From contig NC_133324.1 in the NCBI RefSeq assembly GCF_042186555.1, positions 131,514,696-131,578,695 of the forward strand: DNA of 64,000 bases. The letters are read 5' to 3'. The DNA is from Aquarana catesbeiana. Lineage: Eukaryota; Chordata; Amphibia; Anura; Ranidae. Shown piece after piece: positions 10,298-64,000 of this stretch (within the stretch, counting starts at the first letter, position 1; the number at the start of each line of letters is the position of its first letter). The notes below the pieces were generated by a model, which did not search any database, was not told the origin of the DNA, and was given only the letters and a program-made list of their open reading frames with translations. The position numbers were made by a program, and so were the translations under genes.

Positions 10298-11153
10298 CTA
10301 AATAATGCCTGAATACCACAACACTCTAAATATACAAAAACTGATTAGGTACACTATCCCTTAAAGTGATATACATAATCAGTATGATACAACATATAAC
10401 AACAAATGTATATAAAAAATAAATAAAGTGCAAAGCAATAAATATCTCAATAAAATAATAATTCTTATACATACAATAAAAGTGCATCAACTAAATATGT
10501 GCAAATTATGCTGTCAAACAAATGTATCCACTCCCCAAAAAGTGCCAGGGCAATAAATAATAATAATTGAATGATTTAATAAAAAATCCAGTTGACATCA
10601 ACTGTGAAATGTGAATCCACGCTGACTCTTTACATCAACTTCATTGCTCCTTCAATACACCAATGCACACCGGTTTGTTACCACACGGGTACAGACCACC
10701 ATTTGGCTGAATAAGGACATCTAGGGTTAATATTCCCCACTCGGTATAGCAAATGTCCCCATATGCCAGTTACCAGCTGTTCCATCGGATATAACAGCAA
10801 TCATGCACCCTCAGACATTAAAAAAAAATGACACCAAAGAAAAAAAAAACATAGGGGGTTATTTACTAAAGGCAAATCCACTTTGCACTACAAGTGCACT
10901 TGGAAGTAAAGGTGCTGTCGATCTGAGGGGGAGATGCAAGGAAAATAAAAACAGCATTTTAGCTTGCATATGATTGGATGAAAAAAAAAAAAAAAAATCG
11001 GCAGAGCTTCCCCTCATTTCCGATCTTCCTCTCAGATCTACAGCAACTGCACTTCCAAGTGCACTTTCAGTGCACTTGTAGTGCAAAGTGGATTTGCCTT
11101 TAGTAATAAAAGATGGACTTACAGGAATAAAGACATGTATAGCATCGATAAAA
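10298..11153. repeat. AT-rich interspersed repeat, left part
   Basis: Contains 'aataaataaagtgcaaagcaata'-like AT-rich text and 'aaaaagtgccagggcaataaa'. It seems to continue after the hAT insertion at 11724-11840, ending in a 'gatgcgtttcgtc...cttcagagg' motif. A palindromic MITE sits inside at 10856-11108. Confidence 0.4.
10856..11108. mobile_element. Palindromic MITE, 'TTTACTAAAGGCAAAT' family
   Basis: atttactaaaggcaaatcca at the left is matched by tggatttgcctttagtaat at the right, with 'cactacaagtgcac' / 'gtgcacttgtagtg' inside. Has a central poly-A. A shortened relative lies at 28541-28656. The target duplication is not clear. Confidence 0.75.
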
Positions 11154-11161
11154 CAATCCAC

Positions 11162-11715
11162 CAGTGGCGGCCCGTCTATTAGGGGCGCAGGGGCGCTGCC
11201 CCCCTAATCCATGTACCTGGTCCCTAATCTACATGCAGGGCACTGGACGCATGGATTCCAATGGGTTTTTTTTTTTTAGAAGCAAATGATTAGAGCTGGG
11301 AGCTCTAATTGACTTCAAAAAGGGTGGGCTCGGGGCACAGTGCTCACCCAGTTGTGTGACATTAGCAAATTAATATTCACTAATATCTCCCTGTTTCCTG
11401 GGAGTCCTAAGTCCCAATTGACCGCGAGTCCTAACTTCTGATTGGCCGGGAAGAGAAGCGACCGCCAGGACTCAGGAAGAGACGAAGGGGGAAGCCGCCA
11501 CCTGGATGGGGTAAGGGTAAGTGCGGGGCTGGTGGGGGGCCTGGCGGGCGATCAAGCGAGCGACCGGGGGGGGCGTGGTGATCGAGTGAGCGCCGGGGGG
11601 TGGTGGGTGGGTTATGTGGTCGGTTGGCTGGCTGGGGGGGAGGGTTATTGCCTGGCTGGGGGGGGTGGCTGCAGGCCACCGTGCCCCCAAGAAAACTGAG
11701 CACCAGCTGCCACTG
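11162..11715. mobile_element. Non-autonomous hAT element with exact 8-bp duplication
   Basis: Ends CAGTGGCGGC ... GCTGCCACTG, flanked by CAATCCAC at both 11154-11161 and 11716-11723. GC-rich interior with G-runs. No transposase. Proline-rich reverse ORFs over it are not genes. Confidence 0.9.
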
Positions 11716-11723
11716 CAATCCAC

Positions 11724-12454
11724 AACTTTCAAGCAGCCTGAATCTGCAGCCGGCAGGATGACGTCCCTGCCAGAAGCATCGCCTTGATGCGTTTCGTCTA
11801 CTAACGTCTTCAGAGGACAGTGGGCACAGGAGGTCATCAAAGGTAGATAATTGGAAAAACATCAGCTTAGCTCATGACTCTCAAGTTTTCTTCTTGACAG
11901 CTCATGGTAGGTTCACAATTTGTCAATCACAGCGTGATGGTAAAGGGAATGTGGCACGAATGTGGCAAAATTATATGTATTTTTTTAATGCCTCAGCATT
12001 CCTGAGAATTGTTGCAATCTTTTTCCACCTCTCTAGGACTGTTTTCCAGCGGCTATTGCTAGCAGGATAATCTGCCAAATCCCAAAACATCCATTATCTC
12101 AATCTCGATTCCCATGAACATAAAAGTGACATTAGTGTACTCCAGTGGCCTGCACTATACCCGAATCTCTGTCCAAAACTAGTATATGTACTGTATAATG
12201 CAAGATGAAAAACCTAACATGCTTCTAAAGCTTATTTTGTTAAAAACTACTAGCAGATTGGTTGACATTTACTTTGGTAAATCAGTGTGTTTCATAGTTG
12301 CGATGGTATATTTTCCATAAAATACTGGCTTTGACTGCACAGCATTGCTCTAGACTAGCTCGCTTATAGAGAAGACAGTGTACCATGCCTGTGTAATGAG
12401 TTTAGGTACAGCTGATTGTAGCTTAAAGTCTTCACTAGCATTGCAAGTGAGATG
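11724..12454. other. Repeat tail then unique intergenic DNA
   Basis: 11724-11840 completes the repeat begun at 10298. The rest shows no gene or recognised repeat. Confidence 0.45.
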
Positions 12455-12462
12455 GTGACAAC

Positions 12463-12971
<509 letters not shown>

Positions 12972-12979
12972 GTGACAAC

Positions 12980-14196
12980 ACATTTGCACAACTGGGAGAC
13001 AGCTGTCCCCAAAAACAGGAAGTGCCTGAACAAGGACCTTTATGGCAACATCACCAGGTATTATTTATATGAAAGCTGCAGATCTAAAAGGATTGAAAAC
13101 GATGCTTGAAATTACATTAGTGAAAGCTTATATGAGATTTTACTAATTGGGTTTAGATTTACTTTAAATTAGCCAATAAAGGGTATTATACCCCAAACTT
13201 TCTGCATCAATCCATGGCTACAATATTCTGCTACTACTATATCTAGTATAAGAAACAATTCACACTTCCTAATCTTGTACTATAGCACCATCTGCTGGAA
13301 ATATACATTTATAGCAAAAACCCTGCAAAGCTGCTTTAAAACAAACTAGAACTTTTGTCAATTTATCAATGAATAAAACAAATAAATAAAATTAAATCCA
13401 AATGAGATTCTGTTCCCACTAAACAACCCAACAACTTTATCTGTGTCAATACATTATGGCGCTGTGCGATTTTTTTAAAAAAGGTACAGGTTCTTGTTTT
13501 GGTGCAGCATAGTGCATTTTTGAACCCATGGACTTTAATGGGAGTCCATAAAAAACGTTTTCTTAATGGCACCCCCATGCATCGGCAAACATGCGCATTT
13601 TGGCTCTAACCGTGGTGCAGTATAATTTTATGTAACGGTACCCCCCGCAGGAGCTGCTGGTGAATGTGATCCCCACCCTGCACAGCCAGGCACACTGTAT
13701 GTTCCACAGCACACAGAGTCAGGAAACAGTCCAAGCAGCTTTGTTTTTTTGGGTTTTATTAGGGGATTTGAACTTGGAATATGGGATGTCCACTTGATCA
13801 GGGCAGTAAAGTCTTCAGGGACAACTATATACACAAACTATATACACTCCTCAGCCTCCTGCACAAACTTGTTTGCAGATTTCCTTCAACTCTTCCAGCA
13901 CAACTCTTGCTTGTGGAACTACAACACCGAGGACCAGCTGGCACCATTTGGATGGTCCAATAAAGGCTCAATTAGACCAGTAGCAAATGCCTCCTACAAG
14001 CAGGGACCATGGACCCCTTTGGTGTAGCAAAGAAAGTCCTAGTGCACAACTGTCTTATCTGAGGCTACTGCTCCCAGAACCACCTAATCAGGCACTGCCA
14101 GCCCACCTGGCTGAAGCTGCCCCTTCCTCCTACCCATTCCACAACAGTCCTCCTGACCGACTCTGCATCCATCCAGAATGCTCTCATCCAGTCCTC
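12980..14196. other. Repeat fragments, no gene seen
   Basis: 13440-13620 holds a fragment of a low-complexity interspersed repeat ('ggactttaatgggagtccat' is itself a small palindrome). 13640-14150 looks like an uncharacterised repeat ('ttttgggttttattagggga'). Open frames of about 90-100 codons here have no domain I know. Confidence 0.4.
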
Positions 14197-14199
14197 TTA

Positions 14200-14632
14200 T
14201 GCCGCGTACACACGAGCGAAATGTCTGACAGAAAAAGTCCGACTGAAGCTTTTCATCATCTATTCCAATCGTGTGTGCACCTCATTGGACTTTTTCTTTA
14301 GAAAATTCTGACGGACCTAGAAATAGAACATGTTCTAAACATTTGCGACAGAACCAATTCCTATCGGGAAAACCGCTCGTCTGTATTCTGTTCCGACAGA
14401 CCAAAAATGACGAATGCTCTGAAGCAAGTACGAGACGGAAGCTATTGGCTACTGGTTATTGAACTTCTTTTTTCTAGTCCCGTCGTAAGTGTTGTACATC
14501 ACCGTATTCTTGACGGCCGGACTTCGGTTTGACCGTGTGTAGGTAAGACCGCTTGAATGGAATTCCATCGGAGTTCCATCGGAAACCTTCAGAGATTATT
14601 GCGACGGCAAAACCGGTCGTGTGTACGCGGCA
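14200..14632. mobile_element. Palindromic MITE, 'GTACACACGAGCG' family member
   Basis: TGCCGCGTACACACGAGCG to CGGTCGTGTGTACGCGGCA. Left flank TTA (14197-14199), right flank TTC (decayed TTA). Same family as 5216, 7799 and 24501. Confidence 0.85.
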
Positions 14633-14779
14633 TTCGTCTGACTGTGTGTCACTCACCAGCCCACCTGGCTGTCTTCATCATTAGAGATTTACCTGGCAGT
14701 ATCCTCCTGCTGTCCTCTCCTTCCTCTCGTGCCTCCTGGTCAGGATCCCTCTGTGCGTCATGAGAAGGGTCCTTTCTGC

Positions 14780-14962
14780 ACCCGGGGTAAAGGGCCGCTG
14801 TGATTGGCTCTTTACCCCAATCTGTGATCAGTTGTGTCAGAAAGCGAGTCAGATGCGCTACGGCGGGTGCGAGGGGTGTTTAGATCTGGAAGGAGGTCAA
14901 TAAATGTCCTCTCAAAACCCATGTTGTAGCCGTCATTCGGCTATAGCGTGGTCAAGAAGTGG
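14780..14962. mobile_element. Fragment of the 0.9-kb 'CCACTT' element (right end)
   Basis: Shares 'gggccgctgtgattggctct' with 10146-10170 and ends aagtgg before TTAA (14963-14966). The left part is missing. Confidence 0.6.
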
Positions 14963-14966
14963 TTAA

Positions 14967-15459
14967 AATGAAGCTTTAGTTAAAATATATATATATAAAT
15001 TGATGAACAGGCAAGATTTTTAATGCAGAAGAGACTCTGTGTTAACATTTCTTACCTGCTTTTCCACACTGTACACAGTGTTTTGTCATCTGCCAATGAA
15101 TGAACTCCCATGCATGCATAGGAGTGATGTCATCTCAGGCTGGCCAATACACTAAAATGCCTGAAGATCAGGAACCCAGAAGAAAACTGGCTGAAAATGT
15201 CAGCAATGGTGGATTGCTTTTCAGAGGCAGTTAAAGTGGAACTTTAGTCAGAAAATTAAGTCATGCTAGATCACTTCAGGCTGGCCCCCTGTGTAAGGCT
15301 GGGTTCACACAATGTAAGACATTAAAAATAAGTGCCTATAGTGTTTAGAATCCAGTAATATACTGTCTCACCCTGCTCTGCACATGCTCAGTTGCTCTCC
15401 ATTTTTAGGCACTGCTAAGTTTGTAGAGGCGGATCTGCTGACAGCCCTAAAGCGAAATT
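14967..15459. other. No gene seen, fragments of MITE ends
   Basis: 'ttaaagtggaactttagtca' at 15229 and 'taaggctgggttcacac' at 15296 are single ends of the TTAA and TTA element types. Otherwise unremarkable. Confidence 0.45.
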
Positions 15460-16490
15460 AAACCCTCCTATTCTTTACAGCCCAGGAAGCTGCTTCTGTT
15501 TGATCTGCAACTGCCATGATGCCTCACATGTGATAAGTTATGACACCAGTCATGTGATGGTTGACAGTTTGGTTGAGAGCACAAGCAAATGTGACAGTTA
15601 GCAATCCCGGCATACCAAGAATGTAACTGTTTTTTGAAATCATTAAGTTGATGTGTTTAATTCTGCTTTATGATTTATTGCTGCTCAGGGTCTCTGGGCT
15701 TCAGCAGAATGGCAGCCTCCAATAAGTTGCCATTTAAACCCTCCTATGCTTTACAACCAAGGAAGCTGCTTCTGTTTGATCTGCAACTGCCATGGTGCTG
15801 CACATGTGATCCGTTATGACACGGCCATTTGATGGTTCACTGGTTTGGTTGAGCAGACAAGCAAATGTGACAGTTAGCCATTCCGGCATTCCAGGATTGT
15901 AACTGTTTTTTGAAACCGTTAAAGAGGAACTGCAGTCTGCTCACATAATTTGTAATAAAAACATCTTTGCCATTCTGAAGCTTCTCTCCAACCACTCTGC
16001 ATATTATTTTATATATACTGTGATTCTGTACTTGCCAAATATGCTGCAGAAATCTCCCTCCAGTAAGTCTGGCTGCAACCATTTTAACTGTGGTCAGCTG
16101 AATCTGCTGCCTGTTCATGTTCTGGATTTACACAGAGGCACACCTCCAGCTCTGCAGCTCTCATTGGCCCTTTTAGGATTCATCCCTTCCTGACAAACTC
16201 TCACGAGAGTGAGAGAGCTGTGCATGGTGTCATAAGCCAAGGCTTTGTACCAGACAAGAAACAAGAAGTGGGCTGTATAAGGTATTTACTGGCAGAAAAA
16301 AAATGTTTTACTATCCACAGTTAAGACAACAACAAGGGCAGAGAATTTAATAGATGGAAAGATAAAAAAAATTACAAAAGTTCCGCTTTAAATTGATGGG
16401 TTTAGTTCCACTTTATGATTAATGCTGCTCAGGTGCTCTTGGCTTCAGCAAAATGGCAGCTTCCAGTAAGCAGAAACTGAAGCAATGCTG
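15460..16490. repeat. 276-bp tandem duplication, second copy interrupted
   Basis: Copy 1 is 15460-15735. Copy 2 is 15736-15922 plus 16388-16490. Both start aaaccctcctat and share 'ggaagctgcttctgtttgat', 'aaatgtgacagttagc' and 'gcttcagca'. Divergence is roughly 10-15% by eye. The 465-bp element in copy 2 is absent from copy 1. Confidence 0.9.
15923..16387. mobile_element. TTAA-flanked non-autonomous element (piggyBac-like), with unoccupied paralogous site
   Basis: Ends AGAGGAACT ... AGTTCCGCT between TTAA (15919-15922) and TTAA (16388-16391). Copy 1 of the tandem duplication has a single TTAA at the same point ('atcattaagttgatg'), which proves both insertion and 4-bp duplication. TTAA is the piggyBac target. 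No ORF. Confidence 0.92.
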
Positions 16491-17160
16491 GAGGCAATTT
16501 ACTGCACACACTAGTTTTGGTAGCATAATTCTTAAATGCACAATGCATGTTCCTTGCTAAAGAACATTATTTTTTATCAGGTTGTTTTGGGTAAAGTTCT
16601 GCTTTAAGCAAATCCTGAGATGCTGTAACTGCGTGTGACAACCAATGCTACACAGCAAATAGTAGTCACACGCAGTTACAGCACATCCCCATTGACTTCA
16701 ATAGACACATTTGCCAAGCGACATCGCCCGCCAAACATGACAAGCTGAAGATTGCGGCAATGTGAACAGGCCTCACTTGCTGCAATGTTAATTTGCAGGC
16801 AGGCAGTTGGGGCAGTAAAATTGCAGATCAATGGCCTGTTTTTACCACCCGTATAAAGCCAAAGATGGCTGTGCTGGGAAATGGCTTGTTATATAGAATA
16901 ACTATGAACAAAAAACAGAATAAATACTTAATATGTTTATTGTATTATATATTGTTATTAAAATATTTTATATTAAAATGTTTATTGTATTGTATAAAAT
17001 AATAAACTTAGATATTTAATGTGGGCAGCCAGTCGGTAAGCGATGTCACTGCTGCTCTGCAAGTTTATTCCAGGTATGAATGACTCCGAGTAGCAGTGAC
17101 AGCTCGTTCAGCCGTCCGTACAAGGTTTGGTCCCCCGGTGTCTCATCAGATTAGGCGACG
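16491..17160. other. No gene seen; short inverted repeat
   Basis: A 20-bp inverted repeat (gatgctgtaactgcgtgtga, 16620 / its inverse near 16667-16688) forms part of a small palindromic repeat. The rest is AT-rich upstream sequence. Confidence 0.5.
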
Positions 17161-17642
17161 CGTCAGAATGTATCACGGAAGTGACGTTTCGTCGCCGCCA
17201 TCTTGCTACACCCCGCACTCCTTCTACAGTAAGGATACACTGAGAAGGGGGGAAGCGGACATCTGTTACACCCACCAGAGTTTTGCATTTCACACTTATT
17301 TTTAACAGTAAAGTGAGTTTAAATTGTGAAATACAGTACTTAGAACTCCGTCTGAATGTTTAGATGTTTAATTTTAGAAGCAGCGAACTTCTGTCAGATT
17401 AGCAAACCTGTGAGATCAGCAAGCTTGCCGCTGCTTTTAAAATTCAACATCTAATCAGTCAGACGGGGTTCTAACTACTGCATTTCACTGGATAAACTCA
17501 CTGTACTGTTAAAAATAAGTGTAAAATGCAAAACTCCGTTGGGTGTAACAAGATGTCCGCTGTCCCCCTTCTCACTGTGCAGGAGTGTGGGGTGTAGCAA
17601 GATGGCGGCAACAGAACGTCACTTCCTTTACACATTCTGACG
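17161..17642. repeat. ~480-bp imperfect palindrome at the WDR41 promoter
   Basis: The left arm runs from CGTCAGAATGT at 17161. The right arm ends with its reverse complement (ACATTCTGACG) at 17642. Matching blocks continue inward through the GCCGCCATCTTGCTAC / GTAGCAAGATGGCGGC pair, the TTGCATTTCACACTTATTTT pair, and the agaagcagcg / cgctgctttt pair near the centre (about 17405). The size and symmetry resemble a palindromic MITE. I see no clean target duplication, so an inverted duplication of promoter sequence is equally possible. Confidence 0.8.
17599..17609 (+). promoter_or_regulatory. YY1-like site AAGATGGCGGC upstream of WDR41
   Basis: The sequence AAGATGGCGGC matches the YY1 core (AANATGGCG), which is often found within about 100-200 bp of TATA-less start sites. 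It lies 182 bp before the ATG, on the right arm of the long palindrome. A reverse copy sits at 17194-17204 on the left arm. Binding is inferred only. Confidence 0.45.
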
Positions 17643-17790
17643 GCTCGCCGTAGAACGCCGTGTCCGGTTGCTAGGGAACGTCCTCAGCTGATCCAGGCCT
17701 GTGTTCTGTGGTCGGGCCTGCTGTATATTATCGCACAGAGTGCATGGCTGGTCGTGTTGTTTGCTCAGCCCGGACACAGCAGTGACAGCC
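17643..17790 (+). promoter_or_regulatory. WDR41: WDR41 promoter / 5' UTR region
   Basis: GC-rich, CpG-containing stretch between the palindrome and the start codon, with no TATA box in sight. The transcription start cannot be placed from sequence alone. The ATG has G at -3 (gccATGt), an adequate initiation context. A YY1-like AAGATGGCGGC lies just upstream at 17599-17609, typical of TATA-less housekeeping promoters. Confidence 0.55.
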
Positions 17791-61561
<43,771 letters not shown>

Positions 61562-62540
61562 CCCATTTATTTATGATGCCACAAACATGTTGTATATTGG
61601 TTCATGCAGAACAAATGATTGCAGATTATGGAGCTAATATATGTTTTTATGTTTAACACCTGTACTGGTGATGAAAAGAAAATGCATAACTGCTATTTTA
61701 ATTGCGTTGAGCCACTTTAGAGGCAGAGTTGTTGTACCTGAGTGTCTCACCTGTGGGACTTGGATCATCGCTAAAAGCCCAATCGACAAAGAAGATTCAG
61801 TGGGGAAGTTAGGCCTAATTATGAAAATGAACTAGCTTCAAGGAAACACACAGATGAGGTTTTTGGTTAACCACTATCTAGGCATCTTGTGGTGTGTGTG
61901 CTTGGGCATGACTCTACTGTTAAAGGTTCAGAAAACCCGACTGCTTTACTTTAAAGCTGGGCAGGAATGCAAACAATTATTGCGAGTGACTGGTTTACAA
62001 GGATTCAAAATTTAGAACAAAAACAGTTTCCCAAAACAGCTAAGCTGACCAAAGAAATTTGTCATGTTTAGCAGGGACCCACAGAATTTCGATCCATCTA
62101 TGGCTGTGCCTGTTTCCATAGATCAACTTTTACCAGCTGCAGCAGCTGATCAGTGTATTCTGACTGCCGGGAGTAACGCTTTTGAGAATACAGTGTCCAC
62201 TCACTTGTGTGGATGGAGGAATCTGTTCATTTTATTTCGTTCAGCTCATTGGCTGAATGCAAAAAAGAAAAAAAAAACAAGATCTATGGCCAGCTTTACA
62301 TTTACGTGAGCTCTGGTGTCATAGCTGACCACATGTGCAACACCATGGCAACTGCAGATCTAAATAGAGGCTAAGATGGCTCACTGTTTGGCCATAAAGG
62401 ATAGGTGGGGCTAATTCTGCTTAAAGGCGGAAGTGGTATACTCACTCAACTGATTCTGTCTGGCAAAACTGCCAAATATCCTTTTGCTGGATCGCGTTGC
62501 CTACATGGCATTAAATAAACTTCTCTATATGTATGGATAC
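61562..62540 (+). other. WDR41: WDR41 3' UTR (end inferred)
   Basis: Sequence from the stop codon to shortly after the AATAAA at 62514-62519. It contains a stretch (about 62040-62300) of an interspersed frog repeat ending 'ctatggccagcttta', also seen near 53790. The end would be about 15-25 bp after the signal. I saw no earlier AATAAA in the UTR. Confidence 0.6.
62514..62519 (+). promoter_or_regulatory. WDR41: Poly(A) signal AATAAA
   Basis: Canonical AATAAA about 950 bp after the stop codon, followed by T-rich DNA (about 62560-62620) that suits a downstream element. The TTAA repeat beginning near 62617 lies just beyond. Confidence 0.6.
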
Positions 62541-62616
62541 TTTGGTGTAAATAATTTCTTAGATTTTTTAGGAGATCTTTTACATAATGTAGCTTTTTTG
62601 TTTTTGTTTTAGCTTT

Positions 62617-63096
62617 TTAGTGCTACTAAAGTCTCTTTGTTATTTTTAACTAAAAAAAAAAACATGTTATGCTTACCTGCTCTGTGCAGTGGCTTTGCAC
62701 AGAGCAGCCTCGAACCTCCACTTCTTGGGTCCCTCTTCGGTGCTCCTGGCCCCTCCCTTCTGTTGAGTGCCCCCACAGCAAGCAGCTTGTTATGGGGGCA
62801 CCTGAGCCGAGGCACAGCTACCTGTGTCCATTCAGACACGGAACTGCGGCCCAGCCCGTCCCCCTTCTTACCTCATTGGCTGATTGACTTTGACCGCAGC
62901 CGGAGCCAATGGTGCCACGCTGCTGTCTCCACAAATGAGAAGGGGAGTCCCAGGCTGCAACATCGCTGAATCTAGATGGGGCTCAGGTAAATATTAGGGG
63001 GGCTGAGGGGAGCTGCTGCACACAGAAGGTTTTTTTATCTTAATGCATAGAATGCATTAATAATAATAAAAAAAAACTTCTGCCTTTACAACCACT
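62617..63096 (-). mobile_element. TTAA element, 'GTGGTTGTAAAGG' family, reverse orientation
   Basis: Right end ccTTTACAACCACT before TTAA (63097-63100). Left end agtgctactaaagtctctt is decayed. Read in reverse it matches 19025-19507 along its length, including the 'aacatgttatgcttacctg' segment and the 'atgcatagaatgcattaa' block. It lies just past the WDR41 poly(A) signal. Confidence 0.8.
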
Positions 63097-63100
63097 TTAA

Positions 63101-64000
63101 GTGTTGGCATTTGTATCATTTTACAAAAAGAAAAAAAAAAATTTTTTTCCAATTTTTATTTTGAATGAATGGATCCATATTACTGCTTTGATCTTACCAG
63201 TGATGTGTCTGCGTACAGGACAATTTACTACTGATTTGTTTCTATCCAAATAACAATTATTCACAATAGTATTTGCCAAACGGGTTAATTAAATAATTAT
63301 GAAGTGCAGCAAATGAAGATGTTAATTATGTGGTGTAAAGATGAAGCAAAAAAGGGATTATTTGATTATTACTAATTTATACAGAGCATTGTCTCCTCCT
63401 TTGTGGTTCTTGTGTAAACAGAGGCGCTTGCACTAATCTTTTCTTTCTTTTTTTTTTTTTTTTCTTTTTTTTATCTTCAGTTTTTTTTTTTTCGTGGACA
63501 AAGACTGCTGAGATGTTCTGTTTTCTTGTAGAACAGTGTTATTACGTAGTTCTACCTTTTAGGGAGCTCCATGGATATAAATAGGGGCCTTCAACCTCAG
63601 TGGCAGGCCCCTGGCCCCTTCCCTAAGAATCTGCATACAAGTACCTGTGGAAGGAAAAATAGATAATATACTGTATTTACCTTTCCCCAACATCCTTCCC
63701 ACATCGCCTAGGCAGGGTGATGTCTTCCTGCTTCCAGCCAGATCTCGGAAAATGTTCATTAGCCCAAATATCAACTTAAGACGATCCTGCATTATCGTCC
63801 TGTGAAATTTAAGCTAGCAGGAGGATGACGTCAACCCATGCACTAGGGAAGTTGGGAAATTTGAGCATACTGTTCCCCTCCCAAAGGTACTTTTATGCAG
63901 CTTTATATGGAGAGGGCTACCTAAAATAAAATGAACTTGCCACTCGGGTGGTAGGGCCACTTTGAATTTTATTGGTTTCTATGGTGAGCTAGTTAGAGTT
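63101..64000. other. Downstream intergenic, no gene seen
   Basis: AT-rich, with T-runs at 63447-63493. No exon-like or conserved coding sequence detected. Confidence 0.5.

Noticed and set aside
11431..11862. 143-codon proline-rich reverse ORF
   Set aside because: It spans the GC-rich interior and the edge of a hAT element whose duplication ends at 11723. Composition explains the open frame.
13749..14301. Pair of plus-strand ORFs of about 90-100 codons
   Set aside because: Lie in an uncharacterised repeat and run into a MITE at 14200. No homology recognised.

Overview
This is vertebrate nuclear DNA, most likely from a frog (Anura, probably Ranidae). One split gene with GT-AG introns lies in a dense field of DNA transposons: Tc1/mariner, hAT, long palindromic TTA-flanked MITEs and TTAA-flanked elements. 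There are also DIRS-type and L1-like retroelement remains, AT microsatellites and long poly-T runs. The frog assignment is an inference from the repeat style plus a typical vertebrate protein-coding gene. Nothing in the window looks bacterial or viral in organisation.

The only host gene I can support is WDR41, complete on the + strand. It has 13 coding exons from the ATG at 17791 to the TAA at 61561, 1383 coding nt and 460 codons before the stop. Every junction is GT-AG and every phase closes. WDR41 is the beta-propeller subunit of the C9orf72-SMCR8-WDR41 complex, which is recruited to lysosomes through the cationic amino-acid transporter PQLC2. Exon 1 follows a TATA-less promoter region. Directly upstream of that is a 480-bp imperfect palindrome (17161-17642) carrying two mirror-image YY1-like sites. 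A poly(A) signal lies at 62514-62519.

Layout. 1-17160: intergenic and repeat-filled (a hAT element with two internal minisatellites, an L1-like RT remnant split by a Tc1 copy, possible LTR remains, a second Tc1 copy with a nested MITE, two hAT elements with perfect 8-bp duplications, and a 276-bp tandem duplication whose second copy holds a TTAA element). 17161-17790: palindrome and promoter. 17839-29244: intron 1, with a DIRS remnant joined to an L1-like 3' end, a Tc1 copy carrying two MITEs, and hAT and TTAA elements. 29361-41318: intron 2, with TTAA elements, a near full-length Tc1-like element and two 0.9-kb TTAA-ended repeats. 41368-61399: ten shorter introns with MITEs, Tc1 remnants and a reverse-strand L1-like fragment. 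61562-64000: 3' UTR and downstream repeats.

I did not find a second gene or a clearly new coding system. The most useful observations are natural experiments: insertions with an unoccupied paralogous site or a known host-element sequence. These fix element boundaries and target duplications. The palindrome at the WDR41 promoter is the other main point.
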